44,672 nt of DNA, from the NCBI GenBank assembly GCA_045546255.1, contig JAZQCK010000052.1, positions 1 through 44,672 of the forward strand, read 5' to 3'. The notes under the pieces were generated by a model. The model made no database searches. It saw only the letters and a list, made by a program, of their open reading frames with translations, and was not told where the DNA came from. Positions 32,525 through 41,257 of the stretch are shown in pieces. The DNA is from RGIG5612 sp045546255 (GTDB lineage Bacteria > Bacillota > Clostridia > Lachnospirales > Lachnospiraceae). How positions within the stretch are numbered: position 1 is the stretch's first letter; each line of letters opens with the position of its first letter. The position numbers were made by a program, and so were the translations under genes.

Positions 32525-33385
32525 TTAATCCGCGATTTTGTTCACCTCGGTCACAAGTTCCACATCCAGATGGTTATATGCAAACGGAACGCCTGCCTCG
32601 ATCATACCGTTCTGCACCATCGTGGTGACTGCCCTTCGCACGTCTTGTCTCGTGCGGCCCGGATCCGTCCAATATCTGATTCGATAAGTAACAGCAGACT
32701 CCTTGAACCGCTCTGTTCCTTTATACAACACCTTTTCGACGCCACCGATGCCCGGCAGCTTCTCGCAGATCTTTTTCATGGCTTCATGAACCTTTTTCGG
32801 TTCAACATGATATGGAATATCCACATCCAGATCAAAGTAATCGGCAAGCACGATGATCTCATCGATGTTCCGATTGGAGATCGTCATTACTTCCGCATAG
32901 TCGATCAACTGGATCTTCGTCGTACGGATGTTAAAACTGATCACTTCGCCTTCAATCTCTTTTCCTTCCGCCGTTACATAGCGCACGACATCTCCGACCT
33001 GGAAGAATTTATCCGTCAGGATATGCGCACCCATGATGATATCTTTCAGGAAATCCTGAAGTGCAAGACCGACGATAACGGAAACGATACCAAGTCCTGT
33101 GATCAGACCGGTGACGTTAACTCCGTTCAGCTGCATCAGGGCGATAACAACTGCAAAGATAAAGATGGCACGACCTAGGTCAAACGCAACATGGGAAGCC
33201 GTTGACATATGGTCTTTATTTTTCTTGAAATAGTTTTTTCTGGCTTGCTTAATGACCTGCCAGACAATGATCGCAACGATGATGATTGCAAGGCTGATCC
33301 AGAAATTTGTCGTTTTAAAATACTGTATCAATCGATCAAACAGGTCTTCCGCTTCGACATCAGTGGTACTGATTAGACTTTCCAT
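32525..33385 (-). CDS. small-conductance mechanosensitive channel (MscS family)
   Basis: A 286-residue channel. Transmembrane helices lie near 20-40 and 65-85, and a pore-lining segment follows (GLITGLGIVSVIVGLALQDFLKDIIMGAHIL). The MscS beta domain has VGDVVRYVTAEGKEIEGEVISFNIRTTKIQ. A cytoplasmic C-terminal alpha/beta domain completes it. It opens on membrane tension to release solutes upon osmotic downshock. I start at ATG 33385 because AGAGG lies six bases upstream; a TTG start at 33424 lacks a site. Single gene next to the tRNA-Leu. Confidence 0.92.
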   Translation of the reverse strand: MESLISTTDVEAEDLFDRLIQYFKTTNFWISLAIIIVAIIVWQVIKQARKNYFKKNKDHMSTASHVAFDLGRAIFIFAVVIALMQLNGVNVTGLITGLGIVSVIVGLALQDFLKDIIMGAHILTDKFFQVGDVVRYVTAEGKEIEGEVISFNIRTTKIQLIDYAEVMTISNRNIDEIIVLADYFDLDVDIPYHVEPKKVHEAMKKICEKLPGIGGVEKVLYKGTERFKESAVTYRIRYWTDPGRTRQDVRRAVTTMVQNGMIEAGVPFAYNHLDVELVTEVNKIAD

Positions 33386-33448
33386 CACTTTCCTCTTTAC
33401 TATCTCTTTGAATGGTTCTATCAAATACTACTTTGTTTTATCACGTTT

Positions 33449-34027
33449 TTACAGTTTCAGCAAGATTCCAAGCCCCGCAGAGATCAAAATATAAATCAGC
33501 GGATGCCCTTTAAACGTCTTCATAATAAAGAACAGGCAGGCGAACATGATGAGCGCGACCCAGTTGATATGGGTGATGATCTGGCCAATCTGGCCAAACA
33601 TATCGAAGGTGATCTTTTCTGCATCAAAGAATACAACCAGAACAACATTAAGGCCTGCTGCCGCAATCAAAGCAGTGGAAGCCGGGCGGAGCCACTTAAA
33701 GCCTCCGATCACAAAACGGTTATGTTGGAATTTATCCAGCAGCTTTGCCACGATCAGGATGATGATCACAGAAGGCAGCACCAATGAGAAGGTGGAAAGG
33801 ATCGCCCCATACCAGCCGTTCGTCAAAAAGCCTGCGTAGGTCGCCATATTAACGCCAACCGGTCCCGGCGTTGCTTCGGAAACCGCTATAAAGTTTAAGA
33901 TATCGTGGTGAGTAAACCAACCGTACTGGTCGCTGATCTCGTAAAGGAACGGGATCGTTGCAAGGCCGCCGCCGACTGCAAAGAGTCCGGTCTTAAAGAA
34001 TTGAAGGCACATTAGGAGAAGCTGCAT
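33449..34027 (-). CDS. chromate transporter family half-protein (second)
   Basis: A 192-residue CHR-domain protein with about five to six helices. It begins LMCLQFFKTGLFAVGGGLATIPFLYE and includes VAVSEATPGPVGVNMATYAGFL, the conserved family signature. Short CHR proteins come as adjacent pairs that together form one carrier, and the partner precedes it with a TGATG overlap. AAAGGAGG stands before the ATG. The family includes chromate efflux proteins, but in anaerobes the natural substrate is not settled, so the name is by family only. Confidence 0.88.
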   Translation of the reverse strand: MQLLLMCLQFFKTGLFAVGGGLATIPFLYEISDQYGWFTHHDILNFIAVSEATPGPVGVNMATYAGFLTNGWYGAILSTFSLVLPSVIIILIVAKLLDKFQHNRFVIGGFKWLRPASTALIAAAGLNVVLVVFFDAEKITFDMFGQIGQIITHINWVALIMFACLFFIMKTFKGHPLIYILISAGLGILLKL

Positions 34028-34668
34028 CAGTTCTGCCCTCCTTTCGTGCTGTCATCGGCTTGTGTGTTTGAATCTTCATTCAGCGAATCCAGCTGTTTTT
34101 CTTTTTTTCTTGTCGTGATTGCGGTCCAGATCACACTGCCTAAAATGACCGCAAGGACGAGGAAGACCACCTCAATTCGGGTGAATGCTGCAAGGAGAAA
34201 AATGCAGATAAAGATAATGAAGGTCAAAACATCTTTGACCGTCTGCTTGATAAAGCCGATTGTCGCGTTGATGATCAAAACGCAAACACAGACACGGATA
34301 CCTGCGAAGGCATGCTTGACGTATTCGCTATCAGCAAAATTAGTAAGCAGCGCAGCGATGACCATAATGATAATGATCGATGGCGTGATCACACCAAGGG
34401 TCGCGCAGATGGCCCCAAACACCCCGCCTTTTTTTCTTCCGACAAAGGTCGAGACGTTGACCGCGATGATACCCGGTGTAATCTGCGAAATTGCAATATA
34501 GTTTAACAGTTCTTCTTTTCCTAGCCAGTGCTTTCTGTCACATAGCTCTTTATCAATGATCGCGACCATAGCGTATCCACCGCCGAAGGTCGTGACTCCG
34601 ACCTTGAACATGGTCCAATAGATCATCAGATAATTTAAGATTTTTTCTTTGGTCGTCAGTGTTGTCAT
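34027..34668 (-). CDS. chromate transporter family half-protein (first)
   Basis: A 213-residue CHR-domain protein. It includes KVGVTTFGGGYAMVAIIDKELCDRK and YIAISQITPGIIAVNVSTFVGRKKGG, the same signature as its partner, then four more hydrophobic segments and a charged tail. With the partner it forms the split chromate-type anion carrier. The pair is followed on the minus strand by the MscS gene. The ribosome binding site before ATG 34668 is weak. Confidence 0.88.
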   Translation of the reverse strand: MTTLTTKEKILNYLMIYWTMFKVGVTTFGGGYAMVAIIDKELCDRKHWLGKEELLNYIAISQITPGIIAVNVSTFVGRKKGGVFGAICATLGVITPSIIIIMVIAALLTNFADSEYVKHAFAGIRVCVCVLIINATIGFIKQTVKDVLTFIIFICIFLLAAFTRIEVVFLVLAVILGSVIWTAITTRKKEKQLDSLNEDSNTQADDSTKGGQN

Positions 34669-34705
34669 GTTGTTTTTCTATTTTTGCTGTCTACAAGGTT
34701 TTCTA

Positions 34706-35509
34706 TTACATATTGCCGGGGAAAACGTGGTCTAAGTACTGCTCCGCGATCTCGATCATGCGGTCCATCGTTTTCTTCGGAGTTCTTTTTATGTCCTTCA
34801 TCTCCCCTCCAGGGAAGAACCTAGATACATGAAGTGGAATGGAAGGGCTGATCTTTCGGATCGTTTTTGCCAGTTCTTCCATTTCATCCTCCCTGTCATT
34901 GAATCCCGGTACGATCAGCGTGGTCAGTTCCAGATGTGCCGCTTGCTGCGCAGCACAGATATTTTGGAGGATGATATCTAGATCACCGCCGATTTTCCGG
35001 TACTGATCCGGGTTAATGGTTTTTAAGTCAATATTCAGCGCATCCATGTAAGGAAGGATTTCCTGAAAGACGGAAGGTTCCGCCAATCCATTCGATACCA
35101 ACACATTTTTCATTCCTTCTTCATGGATCAGCCGCGCGGTATCCCTGATAAACTCAAAGCCGATCAGCGGCTCATTATAGGTATATGCAAGCCCGATATT
35201 ATTGATGTATTGCTTTGCTTCCGCCACCAACTCATCCGGTGTCATATTGATATGACGAACCGGACCTCTGGAGATGCTGTCATTCTGGCACCAGGGACAC
35301 TTCATATTACAACCCCAGGAGCCGACTGACAAGACAAATCTCCCAGGCATAAACAGATTCAGCGGCTTTTTCTCGATCGGATCTAAGGCAAGAGCTGTGA
35401 CTTCGCCGTAGTTTAGACTTTTAGAGGATGGCATACCACTCCGAGCCTTGCAGATTCCGACGCTGTCCTGATTCAGATTACAATGATGTGGGCAGATGTT
35501 ACAGATCAT
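34706..35509 (-). CDS. amrS: AmmeMemoRadiSam system radical SAM enzyme
   Basis: A 267-residue radical SAM protein. The iron-sulfur motif is CNMKCPWC near residue 69, with an additional Cys-rich N-terminus (CNICPHHCNLNQDSVGICKAR). The SAM domain continues with LAYTYNEPLIGFEF and ALNIDLKTINPD. HVSRFFPGGEMKD is characteristic of the AmrS group. The gene overlaps the Memo/AMMECR1 fusion gene by four bases. The three families (AMMECR1, Memo, radical SAM) co-occur across bacteria and archaea, but the reaction is not established to my knowledge. GGAGAGAC before ATG is the binding site. Confidence 0.9.
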   Translation of the reverse strand: MICNICPHHCNLNQDSVGICKARSGMPSSKSLNYGEVTALALDPIEKKPLNLFMPGRFVLSVGSWGCNMKCPWCQNDSISRGPVRHINMTPDELVAEAKQYINNIGLAYTYNEPLIGFEFIRDTARLIHEEGMKNVLVSNGLAEPSVFQEILPYMDALNIDLKTINPDQYRKIGGDLDIILQNICAAQQAAHLELTTLIVPGFNDREDEMEELAKTIRKISPSIPLHVSRFFPGGEMKDIKRTPKKTMDRMIEIAEQYLDHVFPGNM

Positions 35510-36813
35510 AGGTGTCTCTCCACAGTAAATCGTTCGAGTTCCATGTCTTCACCTTCTGTGATGCCGGCTTTTGCCATGGCGATCCGGATCTGCTGCCCCG
35601 GGGTATCTACGCCATCGAGGTCCGGAAGAAGCAGTCCTCTCTTATACCCTGCCGTCACGATCACGCCATATTTTTTTGCATCGAGCTCATCCGGCATCGC
35701 AGGTTCCGGCGGCTGAAGAACATCCACGTCGTATTCCAGTTCATTTAACTCCATTGCAGAAACTGCCGGAAATCTCGGATCTCTTGTTGCGGCTTCGATC
35801 GCCATCGAGATGATCTCTTCCGCAACGCTTCCTGTCCACGGTCTTATGGTTCCGATGCAGCCTCTGAGTTCTCCGTTTTTATGGAGAGATACAAAGGTGC
35901 CCCGCTGCGCATTCCGCATCTCATCGGTCAGTTCTTCTGCGCTTAGATCAGCCAGTGTCAGTTCTCTGCTTTCCAGCAGATAGGTCTCGATCGTCTTTTT
36001 TGCAAGCGCAATATATTTATCCGTCAGTTCAAACGCACAGATCGCATAGCCCACACCGAATGGACCTTCATAGGATAGGAACTTTGATTTCACAAGATAG
36101 TTATCCAGCGCGCCTGCCATCATGATAAAACCTGGAAGTCCGCATTCTGCCGCACGGTCTAAGAACGCATCATCAAATCTTTGAAAGGCATCGAAGTCGC
36201 ACTCCGCCATGGCTTTTGTCACCGCCTGGTCAAACTCCGGGCCCTCCTTGGCAAAGCCATATGGGCCGTCCTCTGTCAGCTTATGCGACAGATCACCGCT
36301 GGCAAGGAAGGTGATCTTTCTTCCGACATGTGCAGCTGCCCTCTCGATGATCCGTCCCATTTCAAACAGCGTATCATTTGAAAGGAAGGAGGGTGAGATG
36401 CGAAGGATCTTAAAGCCCTTATACTGCTCTTGGATAAAGGAAAGCGGAACGACGGAGCCATGATCCGGGCGGTCTGTCCCCTGCTCTGTATAGACGATCG
36501 GGATATTGGCGCGCTCTGCCATTTCCGCAATTTCATCGGCAAGTTCCAGATCATTTTCAATGTCTAAGCTGACCTCGCGTGCATGGAACTGGCCTAAATC
36601 TCCATGCCATCGTTCGCCGCCTGCAATATAGAACGCATCACTGAAAACAATGCTATGCGGGGAGACAATGACGATTGTCTCCGGTGCATCTTCCGCAATC
36701 ATCTTCGCCGCACTTTCATAAGCATCCAGCGTCGCCTGTATTACTTTTTCTTCCCCGCGTCCGACTTCCGGCCGTGCGATCGGCGGATGCGGCATGATGT
36801 ATGCTGATTTCAT
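35506..36813 (-). CDS. AmmeMemoRadiSam fusion: LigB/Memo-like dioxygenase domain + AMMECR1 domain
   Basis: A 435-residue two-domain protein. Residues 1-265 form a class III extradiol-dioxygenase-like (LigB/Memo) domain: PHPPIARPEVGRGEE at the start, VSPHS near 50, DHGSVVPLSF near 118, and ASGDLSHKL near 170. The histidines are in the places that bind iron in LigB-type enzymes. Residues about 270-435 form an AMMECR1 domain with GTFVSLHKNGELRGCIGTIRP and AATRDPRFP. Fusion plus ATGA overlap with the radical SAM gene support a single multi-enzyme system acting on one substrate. AAGGTG lies before ATG 36813. Confidence 0.9.
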   Translation of the reverse strand: MKSAYIMPHPPIARPEVGRGEEKVIQATLDAYESAAKMIAEDAPETIVIVSPHSIVFSDAFYIAGGERWHGDLGQFHAREVSLDIENDLELADEIAEMAERANIPIVYTEQGTDRPDHGSVVPLSFIQEQYKGFKILRISPSFLSNDTLFEMGRIIERAAAHVGRKITFLASGDLSHKLTEDGPYGFAKEGPEFDQAVTKAMAECDFDAFQRFDDAFLDRAAECGLPGFIMMAGALDNYLVKSKFLSYEGPFGVGYAICAFELTDKYIALAKKTIETYLLESRELTLADLSAEELTDEMRNAQRGTFVSLHKNGELRGCIGTIRPWTGSVAEEIISMAIEAATRDPRFPAVSAMELNELEYDVDVLQPPEPAMPDELDAKKYGVIVTAGYKRGLLLPDLDGVDTPGQQIRIAMAKAGITEGEDMELERFTVERHL

Positions 36814-36886
36814 GATTTCACCTTCTTTGGTTTCTCTTCAGGTTATCTGTCAGCGCCTGAATATCTAAACTACTTATTGCTCGAAA

Positions 36887-37669
36887 TCAATATGCCAGGG
36901 TCAGCTGGACATTATCCCCTCCGAGCAGTTCTTCCAATTCTGCTTCTGACAGATTGATCTTCCCAAGCTTTGTATACGCCCAGGAGTTTGTCCCATAAAA
37001 CACAACAATCTGATTTCCCGAATACAGTACGATATCTCCCGGTGCAGTCGTCATCTGGACATCATCCCGCACAATATCTGTACCCAAGGAGCCGACTTGC
37101 TCGAAGCCCCCATATTTTGACATTTGGATCGTAAGGCCGCTGCCCGCAGCAAGCTGTTTGATCGCTTCGACCGAAGCATTGCTCTCCCAAACGACGGGGA
37201 TACTCTCCCCATTGATGGAAAGCCTCATCGCAGCCGAATATTCGCTTGTAATAATATTGCCTTTCCAGCTTTCGATCCCGCCAAATTCCAGAATATTGCT
37301 GTAGCCGAAAGATGCAAGTTTTTCAGACGCCTCTTTGCTCCGCCTTCCTGTCCGGCAATAAACCAGGATCTTCTGCGCTTTCTCCGGAAGCGTGTCGTTT
37401 ACCAGTTTCTCAGAAGATGCATCCCCTGGGATGATTGATTCATTCGGAAGACAGATGGCTCCAGGAATATGACTGGAAGCATACTCTGCGTCGGTCCGCA
37501 CATCCAGAATGATATAATCCTGTTCTTCCTCCATGATGCGCTGCGCCTCGTCCTGCGTGATCTGTGTATAACCGCCTTTGACGCTCCCGCATCCTCCGAT
37601 CAGAAGAAGCAGGCTCAGCAGGCTGCATATAATGAAAAAATGAATTCGAATTCTTTTCTTTAATTTCAT
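36887..37669 (-). CDS. lipoprotein with rhodanese and cyclophilin-like domains
   Basis: A 260-residue protein. The signal sequence ends in LIGGCGS, a lipobox with the Cys near residue 27. A rhodanese domain lies at about 38-140 (DYIILDVRTDAEYASSHIPGA), with an active-site loop CRTGRRS near 108 whose Cys is present. After about residue 145 comes a cyclophilin-like fold domain (SAAMRLSINGESIPVVWESN, SKYGGFEQVGSLG, GDIVLYSGNQIVVFYGTNSWAYTKLG). The protein is thus extracytoplasmic and may transfer sulfur or act in redox relay; the second domain suggests a partner or ligand. The fusion is uncommon in my knowledge. It is a single gene with a weak ribosome binding site. Confidence 0.82.
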   Translation of the reverse strand: MKLKKRIRIHFFIICSLLSLLLLIGGCGSVKGGYTQITQDEAQRIMEEEQDYIILDVRTDAEYASSHIPGAICLPNESIIPGDASSEKLVNDTLPEKAQKILVYCRTGRRSKEASEKLASFGYSNILEFGGIESWKGNIITSEYSAAMRLSINGESIPVVWESNASVEAIKQLAAGSGLTIQMSKYGGFEQVGSLGTDIVRDDVQMTTAPGDIVLYSGNQIVVFYGTNSWAYTKLGKINLSEAELEELLGGDNVQLTLAY

Positions 37670-37776
37670 GTTTTTGATCCCGTATCAGAGACAACAATTT
37701 ATCATTTTAACTGTAAAAATATTATATTCTGTAGCAAGGTTAAAAACAACTTGCAGAAGGAGCACGTTTTTCCTAT

Positions 37777-37831
37777 TTTCACAAAAATGCCATCCAATTT
37801 CGGGTCAAAAATGGATGGCAAAAGTATGAAA
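37777..37831. repeat. hairpin, variant of the TTCACA/CCCACCA family (copy C)
   Basis: TTTCACA (37777-37783) and TATGAAA (37825-37831) flank a nine-base perfect stem TGCCATCCA (37788-37796)/TGGATGGCA (37812-37820). The plan matches the inner hairpins of copies A and B, but the stem sequence CCACCA is replaced by CCATCC and its partner is changed to match. It lies just past the rlmB stop. Confidence 0.6.
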
Positions 37832-37851
37832 TAGCTTGTATACGTAGGCCG

Positions 37852-38595
37852 TCACTCGCGATTCTGACGGACGATCTCCCAGGCCAGGATACCGGCTGCA
37901 ACGGAAGCATTCAGGGAATCGATGTCGCCTTTCATCGGAATCGATGCAGTCATGTCGCACTTTTCACGAACCAAGCGGCTGACTCCGTTTCCTTCGTTTC
38001 CGATCACGAGGCCGATCGCGCCTTTCATGTTGACGTTATACATGACATCGCCGTCCATATCCGCGCAGACAAACCAGATGCCTTTTTCTTTTAAGGATTC
38101 GATCGTCTGGGCAATGTTGGTCACCTTGGCGATCAGGGTATGGTAGACTGCACCGGCAGAAGATTTCGCCACTGTCGCATTGACGCTCGCGTTGCGATGC
38201 TTTGGAATGATGACGCCATGCGCGCCTGCAAGATTGGCGCTTCGGATGATCGCGCCTAAGTTATGCGGATCCTCGATGCCGTCAAGGACAAAAATAAAGG
38301 GCTTTTCTCCGCGTTCTTCCGCCTTCGCAAGAATATCATCGACTGTCGCATAGACAACCGCGGAAAGGTTTAAGATCACGCCCTGGTGGCGTCCGGTCTC
38401 GCTCATCTGGTCGAGCTTTTCCTTTGGGACCGAAACGACCATGATACCGCGCTTTTTCGCCTCTGCCACAATGGTAACAAGAGGACCGTTTTTTACGCCC
38501 TCCTGCACATACAGCTTGTCGATATTATCGTTATTTTTCAGGGCTTCCATGACAGGATTTCTGCCCTCAGCCATTAATTGATTTTTCTGTTCCAT
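37852..38595 (-). CDS. rlmB: 23S rRNA (guanosine-2'-O-)-methyltransferase RlmB
   Basis: A 247-residue SPOUT-class (TrmH family) methyltransferase that methylates the ribose of a guanosine (G2251 in E. coli numbering) in 23S rRNA. An N-terminal substrate-binding domain (GRNPVMEALKNN) is followed by the knot domain: FVLDGIEDPHNLGAIIRSANLAGAHGVI near 100, then LVIGNEGNGVSRLVREKCD and IPMKGDIDSLNASVAAGIL near the end. Length is typical. It is last in the ispF-cysE-cysS-mrnC cluster, a classic Firmicute order. Confidence 0.95.
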   Translation of the reverse strand: MEQKNQLMAEGRNPVMEALKNNDNIDKLYVQEGVKNGPLVTIVAEAKKRGIMVVSVPKEKLDQMSETGRHQGVILNLSAVVYATVDDILAKAEERGEKPFIFVLDGIEDPHNLGAIIRSANLAGAHGVIIPKHRNASVNATVAKSSAGAVYHTLIAKVTNIAQTIESLKEKGIWFVCADMDGDVMYNVNMKGAIGLVIGNEGNGVSRLVREKCDMTASIPMKGDIDSLNASVAAGILAWEIVRQNRE

Positions 38596-38663
38596 GGAAA
38601 TATGTCTTTCTGAATCGTTCTATTAGTAGGATGGACATTCAGCCCCTATACGAAGAAGGCTAC

Positions 38664-39053
38664 TTATAAAGCAACATGCGCAAAGCCGTAACTTAAGAGT
38701 TCTTTGATCCGCGCTTTGTTATCTTCTAAAAACAAATGCCCCATCAATGCTTCAAGGCCCGTTGCCCTTCTGTATTCGGAAGGCGAGCAGCTCTTTGGGA
38801 CCGAAGCAGACTTTGCATTTCTTCCACGTTTAAAAACGGTCAGTTCTTCTTCGGTCAGAACTCCGTCCGCAACCAGGATGTCTGCTATTTTTGCCTGTGT
38901 CACAGCCATCGACATTTTCTTGGAATGCTTATTGAGCTTATCAACGTGCCCGGAAACTTCCGTAAGGACGTGTTCCCGTACATAAAGCTCATAAACCGCA
39001 TCTCCTAAGAATGCCAGCTGAAGGGAGGATGGAGAGATTACTTTCTGTGCCAT
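38664..39053 (-). CDS. mrnC: Mini-ribonuclease III
   Basis: A 129-residue RNase III-like catalytic domain without the double-stranded RNA binding domain. LAFLGDAVYELYVREHVL carries the acidic catalytic residues, and YRRATGLEALMGHLFLEDN carries the second metal-binding group. In Bacillus it matures 23S rRNA. It overlaps cysS by 16 bases, with AAGGAG inside the cysS end, and precedes rlmB, which also acts on 23S rRNA. Confidence 0.95.
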   Translation of the reverse strand: MAQKVISPSSLQLAFLGDAVYELYVREHVLTEVSGHVDKLNKHSKKMSMAVTQAKIADILVADGVLTEEELTVFKRGRNAKSASVPKSCSPSEYRRATGLEALMGHLFLEDNKARIKELLSYGFAHVAL

Positions 39054-40444
39054 TTGACTCCTTCTCGGGTATCTTCGAGCACGATGCCCATCGCAAGCAG
39101 CTTATCACGAAGTTTGTCTGCTCTTGCAAAGTCTTTTTCTTTGCGGGCTTCCTGTCGCTCTGCGATCATAGCTTCGATTTCCACATCCAGGGCTTCTTCT
39201 TTTCGTTCCAGGTCGATTCCTAAAATACCGCACATCGTCTTAAGAACATACTCTGCTCTTTCCGCAAGCGCACTGGAAGAGGTATCGTTCATCGTGACGT
39301 TGATGGCACGGACCAGCTCAAAGACAGCTGCGATCGCATCTGCTGTATTGCAGTCATCGTCCATCGCCTCTTCAAATTTCTTGAGATACTCTGCTCCGAA
39401 TTCGCGGTCCTCACCCTCATCAAAATCAAAGGAACGGTTTTCTGCGTTCTGCTCCATATAGTCGAGCTTTTCTGCCGCATTTTTAATTCTCTCAAGACCG
39501 TTCTTTGCGGATTCCATCAGTTCATCAGAGAAGTTCAGCGGGCTTCTGTAATGTGCGCTCAGCATGAAGAAACGAAGCACCTGAAGGTCATATTTTTCAG
39601 AGATGTCGCGGACGGTAAAGAAATTACCCGCGGATTTACTCATCTTGGATCCGTTGATATTTAAGAATGCGTTATGCATCCAGTATTTTGCGAACGGCTC
39701 CCCGTTTGCCGCCTCGCTCTGTGCAATCTCGTTTTCATGATGCGGGAAGATCAAATCCTCTCCGCCTGCATGGATATCGATCGTATTGCCAAGATATTTC
39801 TTACTCATCACGGAGCATTCGATATGCCAGCCCGGTCTTCCGTCCGACCATGGGCTCGGCCAGCTCGGCTCGCCTTCTTTTTTCGGCTTCCAAAGGACGA
39901 AATCAGAAGGATCTTCTTTATGCTCTTCGCCGGTCACTTTAATATCTCTGTGGCCGCTCTGCATATCATCCAGATTCTTTTTGGAAAGTTTTCCGTAGGC
40001 CTGGAACATGCGCGGTCTGTAATAGACCGTTCCATCTGCCTCATACGCATAACCTTTATCGATCAGGGTCTGGATCATCTCGATCATGCCGTCGATCTCC
40101 TGCGTTGCGCGCGGCGCATAGGTTGCCGGACGCACGTTCATGCCTTCCATATCTTTGAGGCACTCTTCAATATAACGCTCTGAGATCACGGAAGAATCCA
40201 CGCCCTCTTCATTGGCTTTATTAATGATCTTATCGTCAACGTCCGTGAAGTTGGAGACATAGGTCACCTCGTAGCCTTTGTATTCCAGATAACGGCGGAA
40301 GGTATCAAAGACGATCATCGGTCTGGCATTTCCGATATGGATCAGGTTATAAACCGTCGGGCCGCAGACATACATCTTCACCTTGCCCGGCTCGATCGTT
40401 TTTAATTCTTCTTTTCTTGCATTTAACGTGTTGTAAATTCTCAT
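39038..40444 (-). CDS. cysS: cysteinyl-tRNA synthetase
   Basis: A complete class Ia synthetase of 468 residues that charges tRNA-Cys. The HIGH-equivalent HIGN is in VYNLIHIGNARP near residue 36. The zinc ligands are in CGPTVYN and CSVMSKKYLG, and HAGGEDLIFPHHENEIAQSE is the Cys-binding zinc region. KMSKS is in GSKMSKSAGNF near 267. The helical anticodon-binding region closes the protein. AGAGGA precedes the ATG. It lies downstream of cysE, linking cysteine supply and use. I see no T-box leader; the 71-base gap to cysE is too short for one. Confidence 0.98.
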   Translation of the reverse strand: MRIYNTLNARKEELKTIEPGKVKMYVCGPTVYNLIHIGNARPMIVFDTFRRYLEYKGYEVTYVSNFTDVDDKIINKANEEGVDSSVISERYIEECLKDMEGMNVRPATYAPRATQEIDGMIEMIQTLIDKGYAYEADGTVYYRPRMFQAYGKLSKKNLDDMQSGHRDIKVTGEEHKEDPSDFVLWKPKKEGEPSWPSPWSDGRPGWHIECSVMSKKYLGNTIDIHAGGEDLIFPHHENEIAQSEAANGEPFAKYWMHNAFLNINGSKMSKSAGNFFTVRDISEKYDLQVLRFFMLSAHYRSPLNFSDELMESAKNGLERIKNAAEKLDYMEQNAENRSFDFDEGEDREFGAEYLKKFEEAMDDDCNTADAIAAVFELVRAINVTMNDTSSSALAERAEYVLKTMCGILGIDLERKEEALDVEIEAMIAERQEARKEKDFARADKLRDKLLAMGIVLEDTREGVKWHRK

Positions 40445-40515
40445 TTTGTATCCTCTATTCTGATTTGATCTGATGATGCCTCTATCCTATAAAGACAGCA
40501 TCGTATTTCTTTTTC

Positions 40516-41169
40516 TTAAGACTCTTTCTTCAGCAGTTCATCAAGCTTCGCAGACAGCTCTGCATAGCCTTCCTGCAGCGCCTGGATATCGTTTTTGACA
40601 GGGTCCGGAAGGTGGACCTGATCGAGTTCCTGACGTGGCGGAACTTCCACTGTTTCGCTGCGTACTACGCGTCCCGGAATACCGACAACCGTTGAGCACG
40701 GCGGAACATCATTGAGCACAACAGAACCGGCACCAATCTTGGAGTTTTCCCCGATCGTGATATTGCCTAAGACTTTGGCCCCGACGCTCACCATGACACC
40801 ATCCATCAAGGTCGGGTGACGTTTTCCTTTTTCCTTTCCGGTACCGCCTAAGGTGACGCCCTGATAAAGGGTTACATTATCTCCGATGATCGTCGTCTCA
40901 CCGATCACAACGCCATGTCCGTGGTCGATAAAAAAACCCTTTCCGATGGTCGCACCGGGATGGATCTCGATTCCGGTCTTTCTTGCTGCCTTCTGCGAGA
41001 TTTTTCTGGCTTTGTAATACTTTCCTTCCAGAAAGAGTTTATGTGCTTTCCGGTATTTATAAACCGCCCAAAAACTCGGGTACAGCAGAACTTCCCTGCG
41101 ATTCTTGATGGCAGGGTCCCGCTCCATGATGATTTCAGATTCTTCTTTATAATAATCGAAAAATTTCAT
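40516..41169 (-). CDS. cysE: serine O-acetyltransferase
   Basis: A 217-residue left-handed beta-helix enzyme that acetylates serine, the first step of cysteine synthesis. The N-terminal helices (FDYYKEESEIIMERDPAIKN) precede the hexapeptide repeats (GIEIHPGATIGKGFFIDHGHGVVIGETTIIGDNVTLYQGVTLGG), which include the catalytic His-Gly-His. A C-terminal tail follows (PGRVVRSETVEVPPRQELD). No Shine-Dalgarno sequence is visible before ATG 41169. A strong -35 TTGACA lies 37 bases upstream, so the transcript leader may be only a few bases long. It could alternatively be called epsC. Confidence 0.93.
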   Translation of the reverse strand: MKFFDYYKEESEIIMERDPAIKNRREVLLYPSFWAVYKYRKAHKLFLEGKYYKARKISQKAARKTGIEIHPGATIGKGFFIDHGHGVVIGETTIIGDNVTLYQGVTLGGTGKEKGKRHPTLMDGVMVSVGAKVLGNITIGENSKIGAGSVVLNDVPPCSTVVGIPGRVVRSETVEVPPRQELDQVHLPDPVKNDIQALQEGYAELSAKLDELLKKES

Positions 41170-41178
41170 ACAGGGTAA

Positions 41179-41206
41179 AGTTTAACAAAATTGCATCGAT
41201 TGTCAA
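41179..41206 (-). promoter_or_regulatory. candidate cysE promoter, giving a very short leader
   Basis: On the minus strand, TTGACA (41206-41201), 16 bases, TAAACT (41184-41179). Start would fall near 41172, three bases before the ATG. The -10 matches only four of six bases. Confidence 0.45.
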
Positions 41207-41257
41207 CCGCACCAGGCTAAAAACATAGTGGATTGGTAGACATTTTGAAGTGCTGCA

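Noticed and set aside
40445..40515. T-box riboswitch before cysS
   Set aside because: The gap is only 71 bases and contains neither the T-box core word nor a terminator.
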